From positions 124,001 through 188,000 of the forward strand of contig DASTDE010000004.1 in assembly GCA_035710515.1 (NCBI GenBank): DNA of 64,000 nucleotides, in the 5' to 3' direction. This document shows, in pieces, positions 29,418 to 38,414 of this stretch. Position numbers and translations under genes: made by a program. Position 1 is the first letter of the stretch. Each line of letters starts with the position of its first letter. The notes beneath the pieces are model-generated. The model saw only the letters and a program-made list of their open reading frames with translations. It had not been told where the DNA came from and ran no database searches. The stretch comes from Candidatus Rubrimentiphilum sp. (GTDB taxonomy: Bacteria; Vulcanimicrobiota; Vulcanimicrobiia; Vulcanimicrobiales; Vulcanimicrobiaceae).

Positions 29418-31011
29418 GCAGATAGATTTCCTTGTTCTTGCTGCGGCTTATTTTTCCGCTCGTCGTCTTTACAAGCTGGCCGCTCTGAAGCGGCACGAAG
29501 GCGTGAATAGCCAATCCCAGTTCCTCCAAGATCACCCTGCGAACGTCCTGGCCCATCACCGCAGTGTCCGCTTGCGGCGCGCACTCCGCAAGCACCGACA
29601 CGACGGTCGCATCCATCCCTTGGTCTTCTACGCCGATGGCTACGCTGCGGCCGGGAATCACCGAGGCGATGCCGTTGACGATGGCTTCGATCTCGTGAGC
29701 GTAGTAATTTTGTCCGTTAACGATGATCATGTCGTCGATCCGGCCGGTCACGTAGAGTTCACCCTCGACCACGAATCCGAGATCGCCGCTAGCATACCAT
29801 TCCCCGTGAAGTTTCTTGCGCGTCTCGTCGGGCAGCCGGTAATATCCCGAAAAAAGAAACGGACTGCTTACGTAGATTTCGCCGACAATGCCGTCCGGCA
29901 GCCGGGAGCCGGCCTCCGAACGAATCTCGACGCGCACGCCTTCGACGGGCAGACCGCACGAAATCACGGAGACCGCTCGCGAATCCGCAACGACGCGCGC
30001 CGGCCGGTCGAGGGGCGTCTGCGTCACTGCGAAGACGTTTTCCGCCATCGCGTAACAGACGTGCAGGTGTTTGGGAGAAATGCCCGAGGAGCCAAAGCGG
30101 GAAACGAAGCGCTCGAACGTCGCCGGTTTGCAAGGTTCCGAGCAATTCACGAAGGCTCGCATTGACGAAAGGTCCCACGTTCGCCCGGGGCGGGCGGTAC
30201 GAACGATGTGCGAAAACGCGAAATTCGGCAGCCAGCAAAATGTCGTGCGGTAGCGTTCGATCGCGTCCAAGAGCACCGTCGGTCTCATGACCCATTCGAA
30301 CGGATCGAGCGCGACCAGATGCGTGCCGAGCAGCACCGAACTCATAAAGCATGCCACGAAACCCATATCGTGGTAGAGCGGCAGCCACGAAGCGATGCTG
30401 TCGTCCGCTCCAAAACAAAGCGCTTTCGCGTAGGATTCAACCTCGCCGAAAATCGCTTGATGCGTGAGCATGACGCCCTTTTTCAGACTGGTCGTTCCCG
30501 AACTGTGCTGCAAGCAGGCGACGCCGGCGGAATCGGCCGCGAACCCCGCCAGATCTTCGTGAGACTTGCCGCCCGCTTCAAGAACTTCGTCGCCGGCTAG
30601 CAGCGATTCCAGATCGAATTGCGCCAGGGTCTCGCTTGCGTTCCGGAGATTGGCTTCGTAGGTCACGAGCAGCCGCGGCTCGATCCGCTCGAACAGCGCG
30701 CGATGGTCGGCCCAGTACAACTCGGGGCGCTGTTTTGGCGTCGGAAAAGGCATGAACGACGGAATGGCTCCCGCAAGAATCGCACCCAGATAGGAGTAGA
30801 ATAAATGGGGCGTGTGCTGCAGGATGATAATCACGACGTCGCCGCGGTTGACGCCCAGGCTGCGGTAGCGATTGGCATACGCCAAGCTCCGCTCCATGAG
30901 CTCCCCGAACGATATCTTCTCGGTCTTCGCGCCGGCGATAAACGTGCAAAACGGAGAGTCCGGCCGTGCGGTTGCGATCTCTGCCAACCGGGACGCGATC
31001 GTTACGGACAC
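29401..31011 (-). CDS. Acyl-AMP ligase (FAAL/ANL superfamily), loads the adjacent ACP
   Basis: The protein has 536 residues and belongs to the adenylate-forming ANL superfamily. The P-loop-like A3 motif is HSSGTTSLKKGV (about 171-182), the adenylate-site motif is YAMAENVF, the hinge region is in the ASGDLGF and GRIDDMIIVNGQN segments, and the C-terminal catalytic lysine is in KTTSGKISRSK. The general shape, with SWLPLYHDMG and CWLPNFAFSH, is closest to fatty acyl-AMP ligases, which pass acyl chains to ACPs. The ACP gene follows directly. The chain type cannot be read from the sequence. Confidence 0.88.
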   Translation of the reverse strand: MSVTIASRLAEIATARPDSPFCTFIAGAKTEKISFGELMERSLAYANRYRSLGVNRGDVVIIILQHTPHLFYSYLGAILAGAIPSFMPFPTPKQRPELYWADHRALFERIEPRLLVTYEANLRNASETLAQFDLESLLAGDEVLEAGGKSHEDLAGFAADSAGVACLQHSSGTTSLKKGVMLTHQAIFGEVESYAKALCFGADDSIASWLPLYHDMGFVACFMSSVLLGTHLVALDPFEWVMRPTVLLDAIERYRTTFCWLPNFAFSHIVRTARPGRTWDLSSMRAFVNCSEPCKPATFERFVSRFGSSGISPKHLHVCYAMAENVFAVTQTPLDRPARVVADSRAVSVISCGLPVEGVRVEIRSEAGSRLPDGIVGEIYVSSPFLFSGYYRLPDETRKKLHGEWYASGDLGFVVEGELYVTGRIDDMIIVNGQNYYAHEIEAIVNGIASVIPGRSVAIGVEDQGMDATVVSVLAECAPQADTAVMGQDVRRVILEELGLAIHAFVPLQSGQLVKTTSGKISRSKNKEIYLHGGFG

Positions 31012-31017
31012 GGAACT

Positions 31018-33051
31018 CTAGCCGAAACCTAATGCATCCCGGTACCGGTGCGGCTCCCACGGGCCCCACCGGCGTTCGAAGATCGCCTTGTTCTTCTGCA
31101 TCTGCTTCGCTTTTTGTTCGGAGCCCAGAGCATCGAACGATGCGGAGAGGTGGTGATGAACGAAGACGTCGTCGACAATCTCTATGCGAAAGCCCGCCTG
31201 CAATGCCCGCCGGCAATAGTCGTCATCCTCGAAGAATCCGAGCCCGAACTCTTCGTCGAGAAACCCGATCGTTTCAAGCACCTCGCGCCGGATCGCAACG
31301 CAGAAGAACGCCAAGTTGTGCGTGTCGAACCGCCGGCGCAAATGAAGCCTGACAAACTGGCGAGACACCGCCGCCATTTCAAGCATGCCGGAATATCTGA
31401 TGTTGATTTTTTGCTCGTTGCCGATGTTGTTCGTCAACGGACCGGTCAGGCCGACCTTGGGATCGATCGTCATCGGCCTGATCAAGTCGCGGACCCATCC
31501 CTTGGTCACGTACGTGTCGTTATTGAGCAGGATCACGTACTCGCCGGCGGCGGCGCGCAGGCCCACATTGTTTCCGGCTGCGAACCCGAGATTGCGATCG
31601 TTGCGTATGATCGAGACTCGCGAATCTCTGGCCGCCACCTGGTCCAGTTCCTCCAGCGTCTCATCCGTCGAACCGTTGTCGACGACGATGATCTCAAGTT
31701 TCGGATAGTCGCTCAACGTCAGAATGGAGTGCAGGCAGTCCTTGGTGAATTGCCAGTTGTTGTACGTCAGGACCACGATTGAGACGGATGGAGTTACCGA
31801 CTCGATCGCTTCTGCAAACTGTTTGGCGCGGCTCCGCCACGTCTGCTCTTGTGCCCACTCGAACCGCCGCTTTCGAAGTTCCGGCGAATCCTCGGCGAGC
31901 GCCTTCTCGATCTGACGCTCAAAATCGCGCTCGTCGCGTGCGATGTAAGCGAGCGGCGTCGCATCGATCACTTCGGGCATCGGCGATGCGACCACCGCTT
32001 TGCCCGCCGCCATGTACTCGTAAAGTTTGACCGGGTTCGTACACGTGATCAGATCGTTGACGATGAACGGTATGACGGCGACGTCGAAATTCGCAAGATA
32101 GTCCGGAAGCGTGGCATACGGCTGCTCGCCCAACATGCGGACGTTCTCCATGCCCTCGAGCGCTTGCACATTCGCGCGGGTGGCATGACCGATAAGGTGA
32201 AAATCCCAGTCCGGCCTCGATCGCGCGCAGCTCGCGATCCAGTCGACAGCAAACCACTCTTGAATCGTGCCGAAATAGCCGATCACCGGCCGCCTGTTTT
32301 CTGCCGGAGCCTCAAATCGAGCTGCCTCCGCGAAGAACGCCACGTCGGACGCGTTGCGCACGATGGTCGCCTCCCGCGGTGCAACGTGCGCGGCAAGGGG
32401 AGCGGACGCGGCCAAGACGGCGTCCGCATTTTTGGTCAAGTCGCGCTCCAGCTCGACGACCTCTTGCGGAACGTTGTTGAAGCCGCCGATGTAGTCCAGG
32501 CAATCGTGGACGATGGTCGCACCCGGGATTCCGGCCGCGGCGTAGTACCAGCTCGGATATTCGACCACGACAACGGGCGCCGCCACGTTGAGCATGATGA
32601 GCGCCTCGTCAAGTGATTTCGAAATCTCCGCGACGACCGACGCGCTGAAACCGCCGTAGATGTCCGGCGGGATCGTACCGTTCAGCCGCAGGCGGAGAAT
32701 GAAAACACCTTGTTCCGGCATTTCCTCGACTCGAAAGCGGCCTCCGTCATCCAGCCGCTCGAATTCGAGCGCGACATAGAACACTCTATCGCCGGCGGCG
32801 GCACGCTGCATCGCCAAGTGTTGCGGACGCTGAATACGATAGTGGTAATCGATGATGCCGAGCCAGATGACGTCTCTGCCGCCTCTTGGCTTGATCGTCG
32901 CGTCGGGGAACAGCTCTCCGTAACGCTCGATCGCCACGTGTTGCCGCCGCGAGGGAACGCCACCGGATGAAAGCGTTTTCAGCACAGCCATGTGCTCGCC
33001 GATAGCGTCGATTTTCTTTTGCAGCGGGGTATCGTCGTGCGTCGCGCTCAA
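31018..33051 (-). CDS. Two-domain glycosyltransferase, GT4-like then GT2
   Basis: The protein has 677 residues. The first part (about 60-400) is GT4-like with HYRIQRPQHLA, VHDCLDYIGG, and a donor-site segment TCTNPVKLYEYMAAGKAVV. The second part (about 410-655) is GT2 with SIVVLTYNNWQF, VVDNGSTDET, AAGNNVGLRAA, and the NNDT variant of DxD, then FFEDDDYCRRAL. The domain order is reversed relative to the GT2-GT4 protein at 23512-25752. Both domains keep their key motifs, so both are probably active. It is part of the ten-gene minus-strand operon, 6-7 bp from each neighbour. Confidence 0.87.
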   Translation of the reverse strand: MSATHDDTPLQKKIDAIGEHMAVLKTLSSGGVPSRRQHVAIERYGELFPDATIKPRGGRDVIWLGIIDYHYRIQRPQHLAMQRAAAGDRVFYVALEFERLDDGGRFRVEEMPEQGVFILRLRLNGTIPPDIYGGFSASVVAEISKSLDEALIMLNVAAPVVVVEYPSWYYAAAGIPGATIVHDCLDYIGGFNNVPQEVVELERDLTKNADAVLAASAPLAAHVAPREATIVRNASDVAFFAEAARFEAPAENRRPVIGYFGTIQEWFAVDWIASCARSRPDWDFHLIGHATRANVQALEGMENVRMLGEQPYATLPDYLANFDVAVIPFIVNDLITCTNPVKLYEYMAAGKAVVASPMPEVIDATPLAYIARDERDFERQIEKALAEDSPELRKRRFEWAQEQTWRSRAKQFAEAIESVTPSVSIVVLTYNNWQFTKDCLHSILTLSDYPKLEIIVVDNGSTDETLEELDQVAARDSRVSIIRNDRNLGFAAGNNVGLRAAAGEYVILLNNDTYVTKGWVRDLIRPMTIDPKVGLTGPLTNNIGNEQKINIRYSGMLEMAAVSRQFVRLHLRRRFDTHNLAFFCVAIRREVLETIGFLDEEFGLGFFEDDDYCRRALQAGFRIEIVDDVFVHHHLSASFDALGSEQKAKQMQKNKAIFERRWGPWEPHRYRDALGFG

Positions 33052-33058
33052 AGCTTTC

Positions 33059-33847
33059 CTAACGGCGCCTTAACGCCACGAGATGGTGCAGTGCGAGGAC
33101 GGGCGTCGCCGGCCCGAGGATGCGCTCGGCAAGCTTGAGCGGGCCGGCCGCCGCGTTCGGCAGCAGCTGCCGAAAGTTCAAGCCTCCGGAAAATATGTAC
33201 CGGAGATAGTTCGGCATGATCTCCGTGTGCGCGATTTCCAGTCCGGGGTTTTCGCTCAAGAAACGCTTGCGGTCGCGAAAGAACACGACGTAACTCAGCG
33301 CTTGATTCGCCTTATCCGGATCGCGCTGCTCGCCCGCCCGCCACCCGGGAGCGCGCCGGTCGAACGTTTCTTCGGCAAAGAGATGCGTATAGACCGGCGC
33401 GGCGACCGGCCCGAAAAACGGATCGATGAGAATGACGCCGCCGCCCGGCTTCACTACCCGTGCGACTTCCTGGAAAAACCGCGCCGGATCGGCGAAATGG
33501 TGAAAGCAGTTGATGCAATAGAGCGTTCGCACACTCTGATCTTCCAAGTCCAGGTGCATAGCATCCAGCACGCGATCGAGGTGGGGCGCCGGAACGACGT
33601 CCGACGTCACGATGTCGGGATAATTGTCTTTGAGCGTGCTCGAACCCGAGCCCAATTCCACACGAAGTCCTTCGGTAGCACCGAACAGTTCGGCGTCCAG
33701 CGCGCGAATTCGCCGGTAAAACTCCTCAAAGACGCCCCGGATCATGGGCCGGCTCAGCAGGATGCTGCGGTGCACCAAGACGCGCTCAGTGCCGCTATCC
33801 ATGTCCTTGGGAATTTCAGGGCTTCGCAGTAAGTCCATCAGGGCCAT
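33059..33847 (-). CDS. Class I SAM-dependent methyltransferase
   Basis: The protein has 262 residues. Motif I is VELGSGSSTLK, followed by DAMHLDLED and the FADPARFFQEVARVVKPGGGVILIDPFFG block of Methyltransf_11-like enzymes. The region SCC YVVFFRD after about residue 180 looks like an insertion in the acceptor part. It probably methylates a sugar or lipid in this pathway. The start at 33847 is 15 bp from the lipoprotein stop and the stop is 7 bp from the GT4-GT2 start. Substrate assignment is not possible from the sequence. Confidence 0.8.
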   Translation of the reverse strand: MALMDLLRSPEIPKDMDSGTERVLVHRSILLSRPMIRGVFEEFYRRIRALDAELFGATEGLRVELGSGSSTLKDNYPDIVTSDVVPAPHLDRVLDAMHLDLEDQSVRTLYCINCFHHFADPARFFQEVARVVKPGGGVILIDPFFGPVAAPVYTHLFAEETFDRRAPGWRAGEQRDPDKANQALSYVVFFRDRKRFLSENPGLEIAHTEIMPNYLRYIFSGGLNFRQLLPNAAAGPLKLAERILGPATPVLALHHLVALRRR

Positions 33848-33862
33848 AGTTGGATTACGCGT

Positions 33863-34435
33863 TTATATGCTGCCCGCCATAAAAACCGGCTGCGATACAC
33901 GGAATTTTTGCTTCTTCGCAAGTGTACCGCCCGCGCCCCCGACGTCGAGACGCACTTGCGTGACGTCGTTGGGGATCGTTACGGTTCCCTTGAATCTCCC
34001 GGGAGCGCCGGAGAAATGAAACTCGACGCCATACGCAACATCGCGGCTGGGCTTCATGACCATGAGCATCGGAGGACTCTTTGAAAAATGCGAAGGGTCA
34101 GCCCAAACGGAGAACGTGTATTTTGCGCCCGGCTTAACGGTGATGACTCCGCTATAGATGTCGGCGCCGGTCGGCACACCTGTCCCCGTTAATTCAGCTT
34201 CCTTTCCACCCTTGGCTACCGGACGGAGGACGAATCCGCCATCTAAAGTCCAGCCGCCCAGAGTGTCGGAGTCGGTGACGAGATTCTTCGATCCGGCTTT
34301 TGAAACGACGGCGGCGGTACGCTGATCCATGCGGGTTGCAAGCCCATATTCCGGCGACGCCGGCTTCGTGTTGCCGGCGCATGCGCTTACACATACGAAC
34401 AGCGCGAGCGCGCACGAGACTCGGTATTGCACCAT
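33863..34435 (-). CDS. Lipoprotein with carbohydrate-binding-like beta domain
   Basis: The protein has 190 residues. The signal peptide ends in a lipobox-like VCVSAC, followed by a linker and a beta-sandwich-like domain with NLVTDSDTLGGWTLDGGF, VKPGAKYTFSVWAD and FKGTVTIPNDVTQVRLDVGG. This pattern resembles CBM4/9-type or related carbohydrate-binding folds, though no exact family is claimed. It would be outside the cytoplasm and may bind the glycan made by the operon. It sits between the epimerase gene (28 bp upstream) and the methyltransferase gene. Confidence 0.65.
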   Translation of the reverse strand: MVQYRVSCALALFVCVSACAGNTKPASPEYGLATRMDQRTAAVVSKAGSKNLVTDSDTLGGWTLDGGFVLRPVAKGGKEAELTGTGVPTGADIYSGVITVKPGAKYTFSVWADPSHFSKSPPMLMVMKPSRDVAYGVEFHFSGAPGRFKGTVTIPNDVTQVRLDVGGAGGTLAKKQKFRVSQPVFMAGSI

Positions 34436-34463
34436 ACAGCTCGCCTTCGCGGGCTGAAGAATG

Positions 34464-35348
34464 CTAGCCTCTTATCTCCGGCACCACGGTCGCAATGCTT
34501 TCACGGTACGTCCGAAGCGGTTCCGGCACGATCCGCGCGTCCCTTGTGACTTCTTGGAATCGCATAGCCTTCAGCCCCAGCAGCTGATCCCGGCCGATTG
34601 GAAAAGCGATATGCAGCCGATCGCCGATCTCGGCACCGAACATTGCAAGCCGGAATGGAATAGCCACGAACCGGATCCGCGTGTTCATCGCGGCTCCGAC
34701 CGCTTGCCAAAAGACGCGGTACTCAACCGGCGACGGCTCCGCGACGGTAAACGTTCCCGAAACTCTCGCGTTTGCTATTCTTACGATGACGCCCGCCAAG
34801 TCGTCATCGAGAACGCTTTGCATCGGTTGCTTGCCGCCGTCAATCAGCGGCAGGACTGCGCGGCGGCGCAGCTGCAGGCACAAGCTTCTAAAGAGGCCGC
34901 CGTTTCCGATGACGAGCCCCGGCCGCACGATTGCATCGCCCGGACTGCCGAAGAGTTTCTCCAACTCGCGTTTTTGAACGCCGTATGATGATTCCGCTCC
35001 GCTGCCGGCGGCGAAACTCGAGATGAAGATTCGCCGCTCGACGCCGTTACGCCGCGTTACCTCTAGCAGCGAACGCGTTCCGCTCATGTTGGCCGCGGCC
35101 GCACGCGCGCTTTCGCCTTTGGCAAGGGCCGCGTGAACGAGTACGTCGGCGCCGGCCCCGAATTCATCGGGCAGAGCCGTCCAGGAAAGATCGTACGGAA
35201 GCCACGTCACGCCGGATCGTGCGGCGCCGGGCTTACGGCGCGAACAGTGGAGCACGCGCCATCCTTCGCGCAAGAGCGCGTTCACGACGGCCGAGCCGAC
35301 AAGTCCGCTAGCGCCGGTGACCAACGCGGTCCCGGGTGAATTCGCCAC
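34464..35348 (-). CDS. NAD-dependent epimerase/dehydratase (atypical extended SDR)
   Basis: The protein has 294 residues. The dinucleotide-binding motif is VTGASGLVGS near the N-terminus, and ISSFAAGSGAESSYGVQKRELEKLF holds the catalytic serine region and Y-x-x-x-K pair. The protein then matches the UDP-glucose epimerase type fold. The start is uncertain: GTG 35348 gives a natural SDR N-terminus, and TTG 35354 would overlap the GMC stop as TTGA. It is in the operon immediately after the GMC oxidoreductase. One idea is that the two act in turn on one sugar. Confidence 0.8.
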   Translation of the reverse strand: MANSPGTALVTGASGLVGSAVVNALLREGWRVLHCSRRKPGAARSGVTWLPYDLSWTALPDEFGAGADVLVHAALAKGESARAAAANMSGTRSLLEVTRRNGVERRIFISSFAAGSGAESSYGVQKRELEKLFGSPGDAIVRPGLVIGNGGLFRSLCLQLRRRAVLPLIDGGKQPMQSVLDDDLAGVIVRIANARVSGTFTVAEPSPVEYRVFWQAVGAAMNTRIRFVAIPFRLAMFGAEIGDRLHIAFPIGRDQLLGLKAMRFQEVTRDARIVPEPLRTYRESIATVVPEIRG

Positions 35349-35350
35349 GT

Positions 35351-37006
35351 TCAACGTACGCGAGTTTGGGGAGCGGCGCCAAGCTCGGCTGCAACATCTG
35401 CAGCTACGCGGCGGGCAGCGGCCATGAGCGTTAGCGTGGGACCTTTTGACGGAAGCCACAGCCAGTTGGCCGAGTCCGCAACGCGAACGTTGCGCGCCGC
35501 ATGAAGCCGGCCGTCCGGCGCCGTTCCCAGTGCATCCCCTGTGTCGGCTGTAAACCTCAGGCCGCCGGCATAGTGAATGCTCGAACCATTTCCCGGATCG
35601 ATGGTCGTGAGCGGAATACAGGCAAGTCCGGCAAGTGTGCGCCGCGTCTGCTTTAAGTGGCATCGGACGGCGCGCGACTCGTCAGCACTCAAGGCGTACG
35701 ACGTTTCCAATATTCCGTCCTCACCGCCGCGGCGCAACGCCATCCATTTTTGCGGCGAAGCGCGTTCGGGATGATGAACGCCAACTATCGTGAGCGCCGT
35801 CTCCGTCAAACGCGCTGCCAAGAGTCCCAGTGCCGGATGGAGCGGCAATTCCTTTACCAGTTTGAACAAGAGGAGCGAGCGGTACGAAAAGAACGTTACC
35901 ACCAGCGTCTCTAAAGGATGATCCGGCGGGGCCAAGACCCCAATCAGTTGTGCGTAACTATGTCTCCGGCTCGCGGCGGGCCGTCCGAGCATCGGCAGGT
36001 TGACGCTCGCAATATACTGATAGGAATTGGAGAGCAGCGGAACGCGTTCTTCAAAGCGTTGCAGCGAGCGAAGGACGAGCGTCGTCGTGCCCATGGCGCC
36101 GGCAGCCAGAATGAGCCGGTCCGCTTGCAACTCGAACATCGTGCCCGTCGAGAGATCCCGGCAGCTGAGCCGGACGTTATCGCCTTGATCGAAAAAGGCC
36201 AGCGCCATCGTGCCGCGCAGATAGCGGAAATTCTCGCGCTCAAGCAATTCGCCGATCGTGTATCGCGGACGGTAAAGCGATCGCGTCTTATCCGAATAGA
36301 AATCCATGTCCTCAAAGTCGTTCGGATCGCGTCGAATCCCGTCACGAACGAGCGGTTCGCTGAGCATCGCGAGCGGACTTCGGCCGAGCCGGAAGCCCCG
36401 CTCGATCAGTTCCGAGCGCCGCTTTTTGTAGTTTCCGAATATCACCGCAGCGTTCGTGTCCAACGTCTGCGCAGGCTGAACCGGCCGGCAGGCAAGGAAC
36501 TCGGCCGCGGTATCGTCCTCAAGTGCTCCGCTGATGCCGATGTCGCCGGCAACTCGATCGTAAAAAGCTCGCAGCGGCGTGCCGCCCAGGCCGGCGCGCT
36601 CCAGCTCGTAGCCGTTGAACGTATAGCAGCCGGTGCCCCAAGCCGCACCAAGCCCGCCGAGCGCAAAGCTTCGCATCGGAGAAAAATCGTGATTGATCAT
36701 CGGCGCCAATGCCTCCGCGTCGCGGATTGCAAAGGCTCTCGGCGGCGTCAGCTGCGCGCCGGCGCGCACCGTCGAAATCTCGGTCCGATCGATGTTTCCC
36801 ACGAAATACCGAAACTGCTGCTCATCGGTGCGGCGAAGATGCTCGAAGGTTCCAGCCGGTATGAGCGAACGAGTCGCCTCGTCGTCGACGCCGACGTCCA
36901 CCATCGTTACGCTCAATCCGTCTTCAACGGCTTGTTTTGCCGCCTGAGCTCCGCTTGGACCGCTGCCCACGACGATGACGTGTCTCTCACCCACGGCGGA
37001 CGGCAC
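35351..37006 (-). CDS. GMC-family flavin oxidoreductase
   Basis: The protein has 551 residues. The FAD-binding motif is VIVVGSGPSGAQAAK (about 10-24), a GMC-type MRSFALGGLGAAWGTG loop follows, and the C-terminal DSANWLWLPSKGPTLTLMAAA block is the GMC_oxred_C ending. The family oxidises alcohols or sugars with FAD. It starts at GTG 37006, 20 bp inside the small membrane protein gene. A small membrane partner would suit a dehydrogenase anchored to the inner membrane. The substrate, which might be a sugar or lipid-linked sugar, is not known. Confidence 0.85.
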   Translation of the reverse strand: MPSAVGERHVIVVGSGPSGAQAAKQAVEDGLSVTMVDVGVDDEATRSLIPAGTFEHLRRTDEQQFRYFVGNIDRTEISTVRAGAQLTPPRAFAIRDAEALAPMINHDFSPMRSFALGGLGAAWGTGCYTFNGYELERAGLGGTPLRAFYDRVAGDIGISGALEDDTAAEFLACRPVQPAQTLDTNAAVIFGNYKKRRSELIERGFRLGRSPLAMLSEPLVRDGIRRDPNDFEDMDFYSDKTRSLYRPRYTIGELLERENFRYLRGTMALAFFDQGDNVRLSCRDLSTGTMFELQADRLILAAGAMGTTTLVLRSLQRFEERVPLLSNSYQYIASVNLPMLGRPAASRRHSYAQLIGVLAPPDHPLETLVVTFFSYRSLLLFKLVKELPLHPALGLLAARLTETALTIVGVHHPERASPQKWMALRRGGEDGILETSYALSADESRAVRCHLKQTRRTLAGLACIPLTTIDPGNGSSIHYAGGLRFTADTGDALGTAPDGRLHAARNVRVADSANWLWLPSKGPTLTLMAAARRVAADVAAELGAAPQTRVR

Positions 37007-37199
37007 GTTGTACCAGACGGATCGGCGCCAAAAGAGCGCCTAGAATAGCCACGAGCGTCAACCCGATCGCCGCCACAACCGGACCGGCGGTAACCGGCTC
37101 AAACGAAGAATAGCGCGCGGGATCCATCTCGGCTCGAACGAGTGGCACGAGCTCCTCGCCATCGGGACGCAGCGCGGCGATGAGCTTTCCGAGCCTCAA
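36987..37199 (-). CDS. Small single-span membrane protein, function unknown
   Basis: The protein has 70 residues. Residues 1-38 are polar and residues about 40-62 form one membrane helix (VVAAIGLTLVAILGALLAPI), ending in an arginine-rich cytoplasmic-like tail. It begins 4 bp inside the GT2 gene end (ATGA) and overlaps the GMC gene by 20 bp, so it is probably real rather than a chance frame. It may anchor or assist the GMC enzyme. No family was recognised. Confidence 0.6.
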   Translation of the reverse strand: MRLGKLIAALRPDGEELVPLVRAEMDPARYSSFEPVTAGPVVAAIGLTLVAILGALLAPIRLVQRAVRRG

Positions 37200-38257
37200 C
37201 GAGACGGTCTCGCCCTGCGGTCTCCGCGTGCGGGACGCTCGTGCGGCCGCACCTTAAGCTCGTGATACGTGCGTTGGGAAAACTGAACGTCGTACATCAA
37301 AGCGTTGAGCAACAGCTGGAAGCCCACGAGGAAGGTTACGGCTGCCAGCATGATGGTTCCCGTAGCGCGAGGGACGTGCGTCACAGTGCCCAGGACCCAT
37401 TCGTAAACGCCGAACACGATACCGAATGTCGCTAGCAGCGTTCCGAAAAAACAATACAGGCTGGCCAGGTTCACGTCAAAAACGAAATATTGCACCAGCA
37501 ATCGTCGCAGGGCCAACCGAAAGAGCTGGGGTGGAAACTCAAAAATCACGGGCAGAATCGCGAGAGAGCTCGGCGCCGACGTGTAAATCGTGGGCATTTC
37601 CAATTCGAGGATCGGCAGCCGCCTAAGCCCAAGCTCGCAAAGGACCGACATTTCGAAAAAGTACGAATCCGCGAACGATCGCCACGGTAGAACTCTCAGC
37701 AATGTTCCGTTGAAAGCCAAGTATCCGTTGGTCGGATCGATAGCGTTCCAATAACCGGAAGCGCACTTCACCAACAGCGAGAGGATGGCGTTTCCAATCA
37801 GGCGTGTTTTCGGCATAATATTCATCACGCTCGAATCAAAAAACCGGTTGCCTTTGATGCAGACGAGCGACGGATCTTGGACGAAGAGCTCCCGTATGGT
37901 GGCGATGAAAGCCGGATCCATCTGACCGTCGGCGTCCAGCTTGACGATGACATCCGCGCCTTGATCCAAAGCCGCGCCTATGCCGGTCTTCGTGGCCGCG
38001 CCGACTCCGCCGTTGCGTTCGCGTATGATGACCTGAACGCGGTCGTCGCCATTATAGGCCTGTTGAACGACGTGTCCCGATCGTTCGGGGCACCCATCGT
38101 CAACGACGATGACGACATCGGCTTGCTTCAATGCTGCGCTAACGACTTCCAAGATCGTGCCGGCAGCGCGGTACGCGGGAATAACGCAATACAGCCGCTG
38201 CTCGAGTTGATCGGAATCCACCGACAATTCCGATGATGTCTTGAAACGTTCGATCAC
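37196..38257 (-). CDS. GT2 glycosyltransferase with C-terminal membrane helices (DPM1-like)
   Basis: The protein has 353 residues from GTG 38257. It has YCVIPAYRAAGTIL, VVIVVDDGCPERSG, the full DxD motif LDADGQMDP, and two membrane helices near the C-terminus, like polyprenyl-phosphate mannosyl- or glucosyltransferases. GTG 38257 has a CGAGG box 8 bases upstream and is preferred over an earlier TTG at 38350 that overlaps a TTGACA sequence. It is the first gene of the ten-gene minus-strand operon ending at 28291. The donor sugar is unknown. Confidence 0.85.
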   Translation of the reverse strand: MIERFKTSSELSVDSDQLEQRLYCVIPAYRAAGTILEVVSAALKQADVVIVVDDGCPERSGHVVQQAYNGDDRVQVIIRERNGGVGAATKTGIGAALDQGADVIVKLDADGQMDPAFIATIRELFVQDPSLVCIKGNRFFDSSVMNIMPKTRLIGNAILSLLVKCASGYWNAIDPTNGYLAFNGTLLRVLPWRSFADSYFFEMSVLCELGLRRLPILELEMPTIYTSAPSSLAILPVIFEFPPQLFRLALRRLLVQYFVFDVNLASLYCFFGTLLATFGIVFGVYEWVLGTVTHVPRATGTIMLAAVTFLVGFQLLLNALMYDVQFSQRTYHELKVRPHERPARGDRRARPSR

Positions 38258-38265
38258 TGGGAAAA

Positions 38266-38270
38266 CCTCG
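38266..38270 (-). promoter_or_regulatory. Ribosome binding site deciding GTG start at 38257
   Basis: CGAGG on the minus strand lies 8 bases before GTG 38257. This is the best site in the region and favours GTG 38257 over the in-frame TTG at 38350. Confidence 0.45.
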
Positions 38271-38344
38271 CTTCGCCGATCGCTCGAAATATCCCGGCAC
38301 CCCGAAAAGTATCCGAAAATAGATGGAGAATCCCCCGTCTGCGA

Positions 38345-38350
38345 TGTCAA
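38345..38350 (-). promoter_or_regulatory. Possible -35 box (TTGACA) of the ten-gene operon
   Basis: A perfect TTGACA on the minus strand lies 88 bases upstream of GTG 38257 in the divergent gap. No good -10 box follows at 16-18 bp, although TCTATT-type sequence lies a little farther on, so the assignment is weak. Confidence 0.25.
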
Positions 38351-38414
38351 TAGAAAAAGGGCCTTGCAAGACCTGGGCCGGCGCCGATCCGGGTGGATTC
38401 GGCAGCCTTATCAT

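Noticed and set aside
38241-38414. Upstream extension of the CmcI-like methyltransferase
   Set aside because: The residues before ATG 38415 do not resemble the family and the region is needed for divergent promoters.
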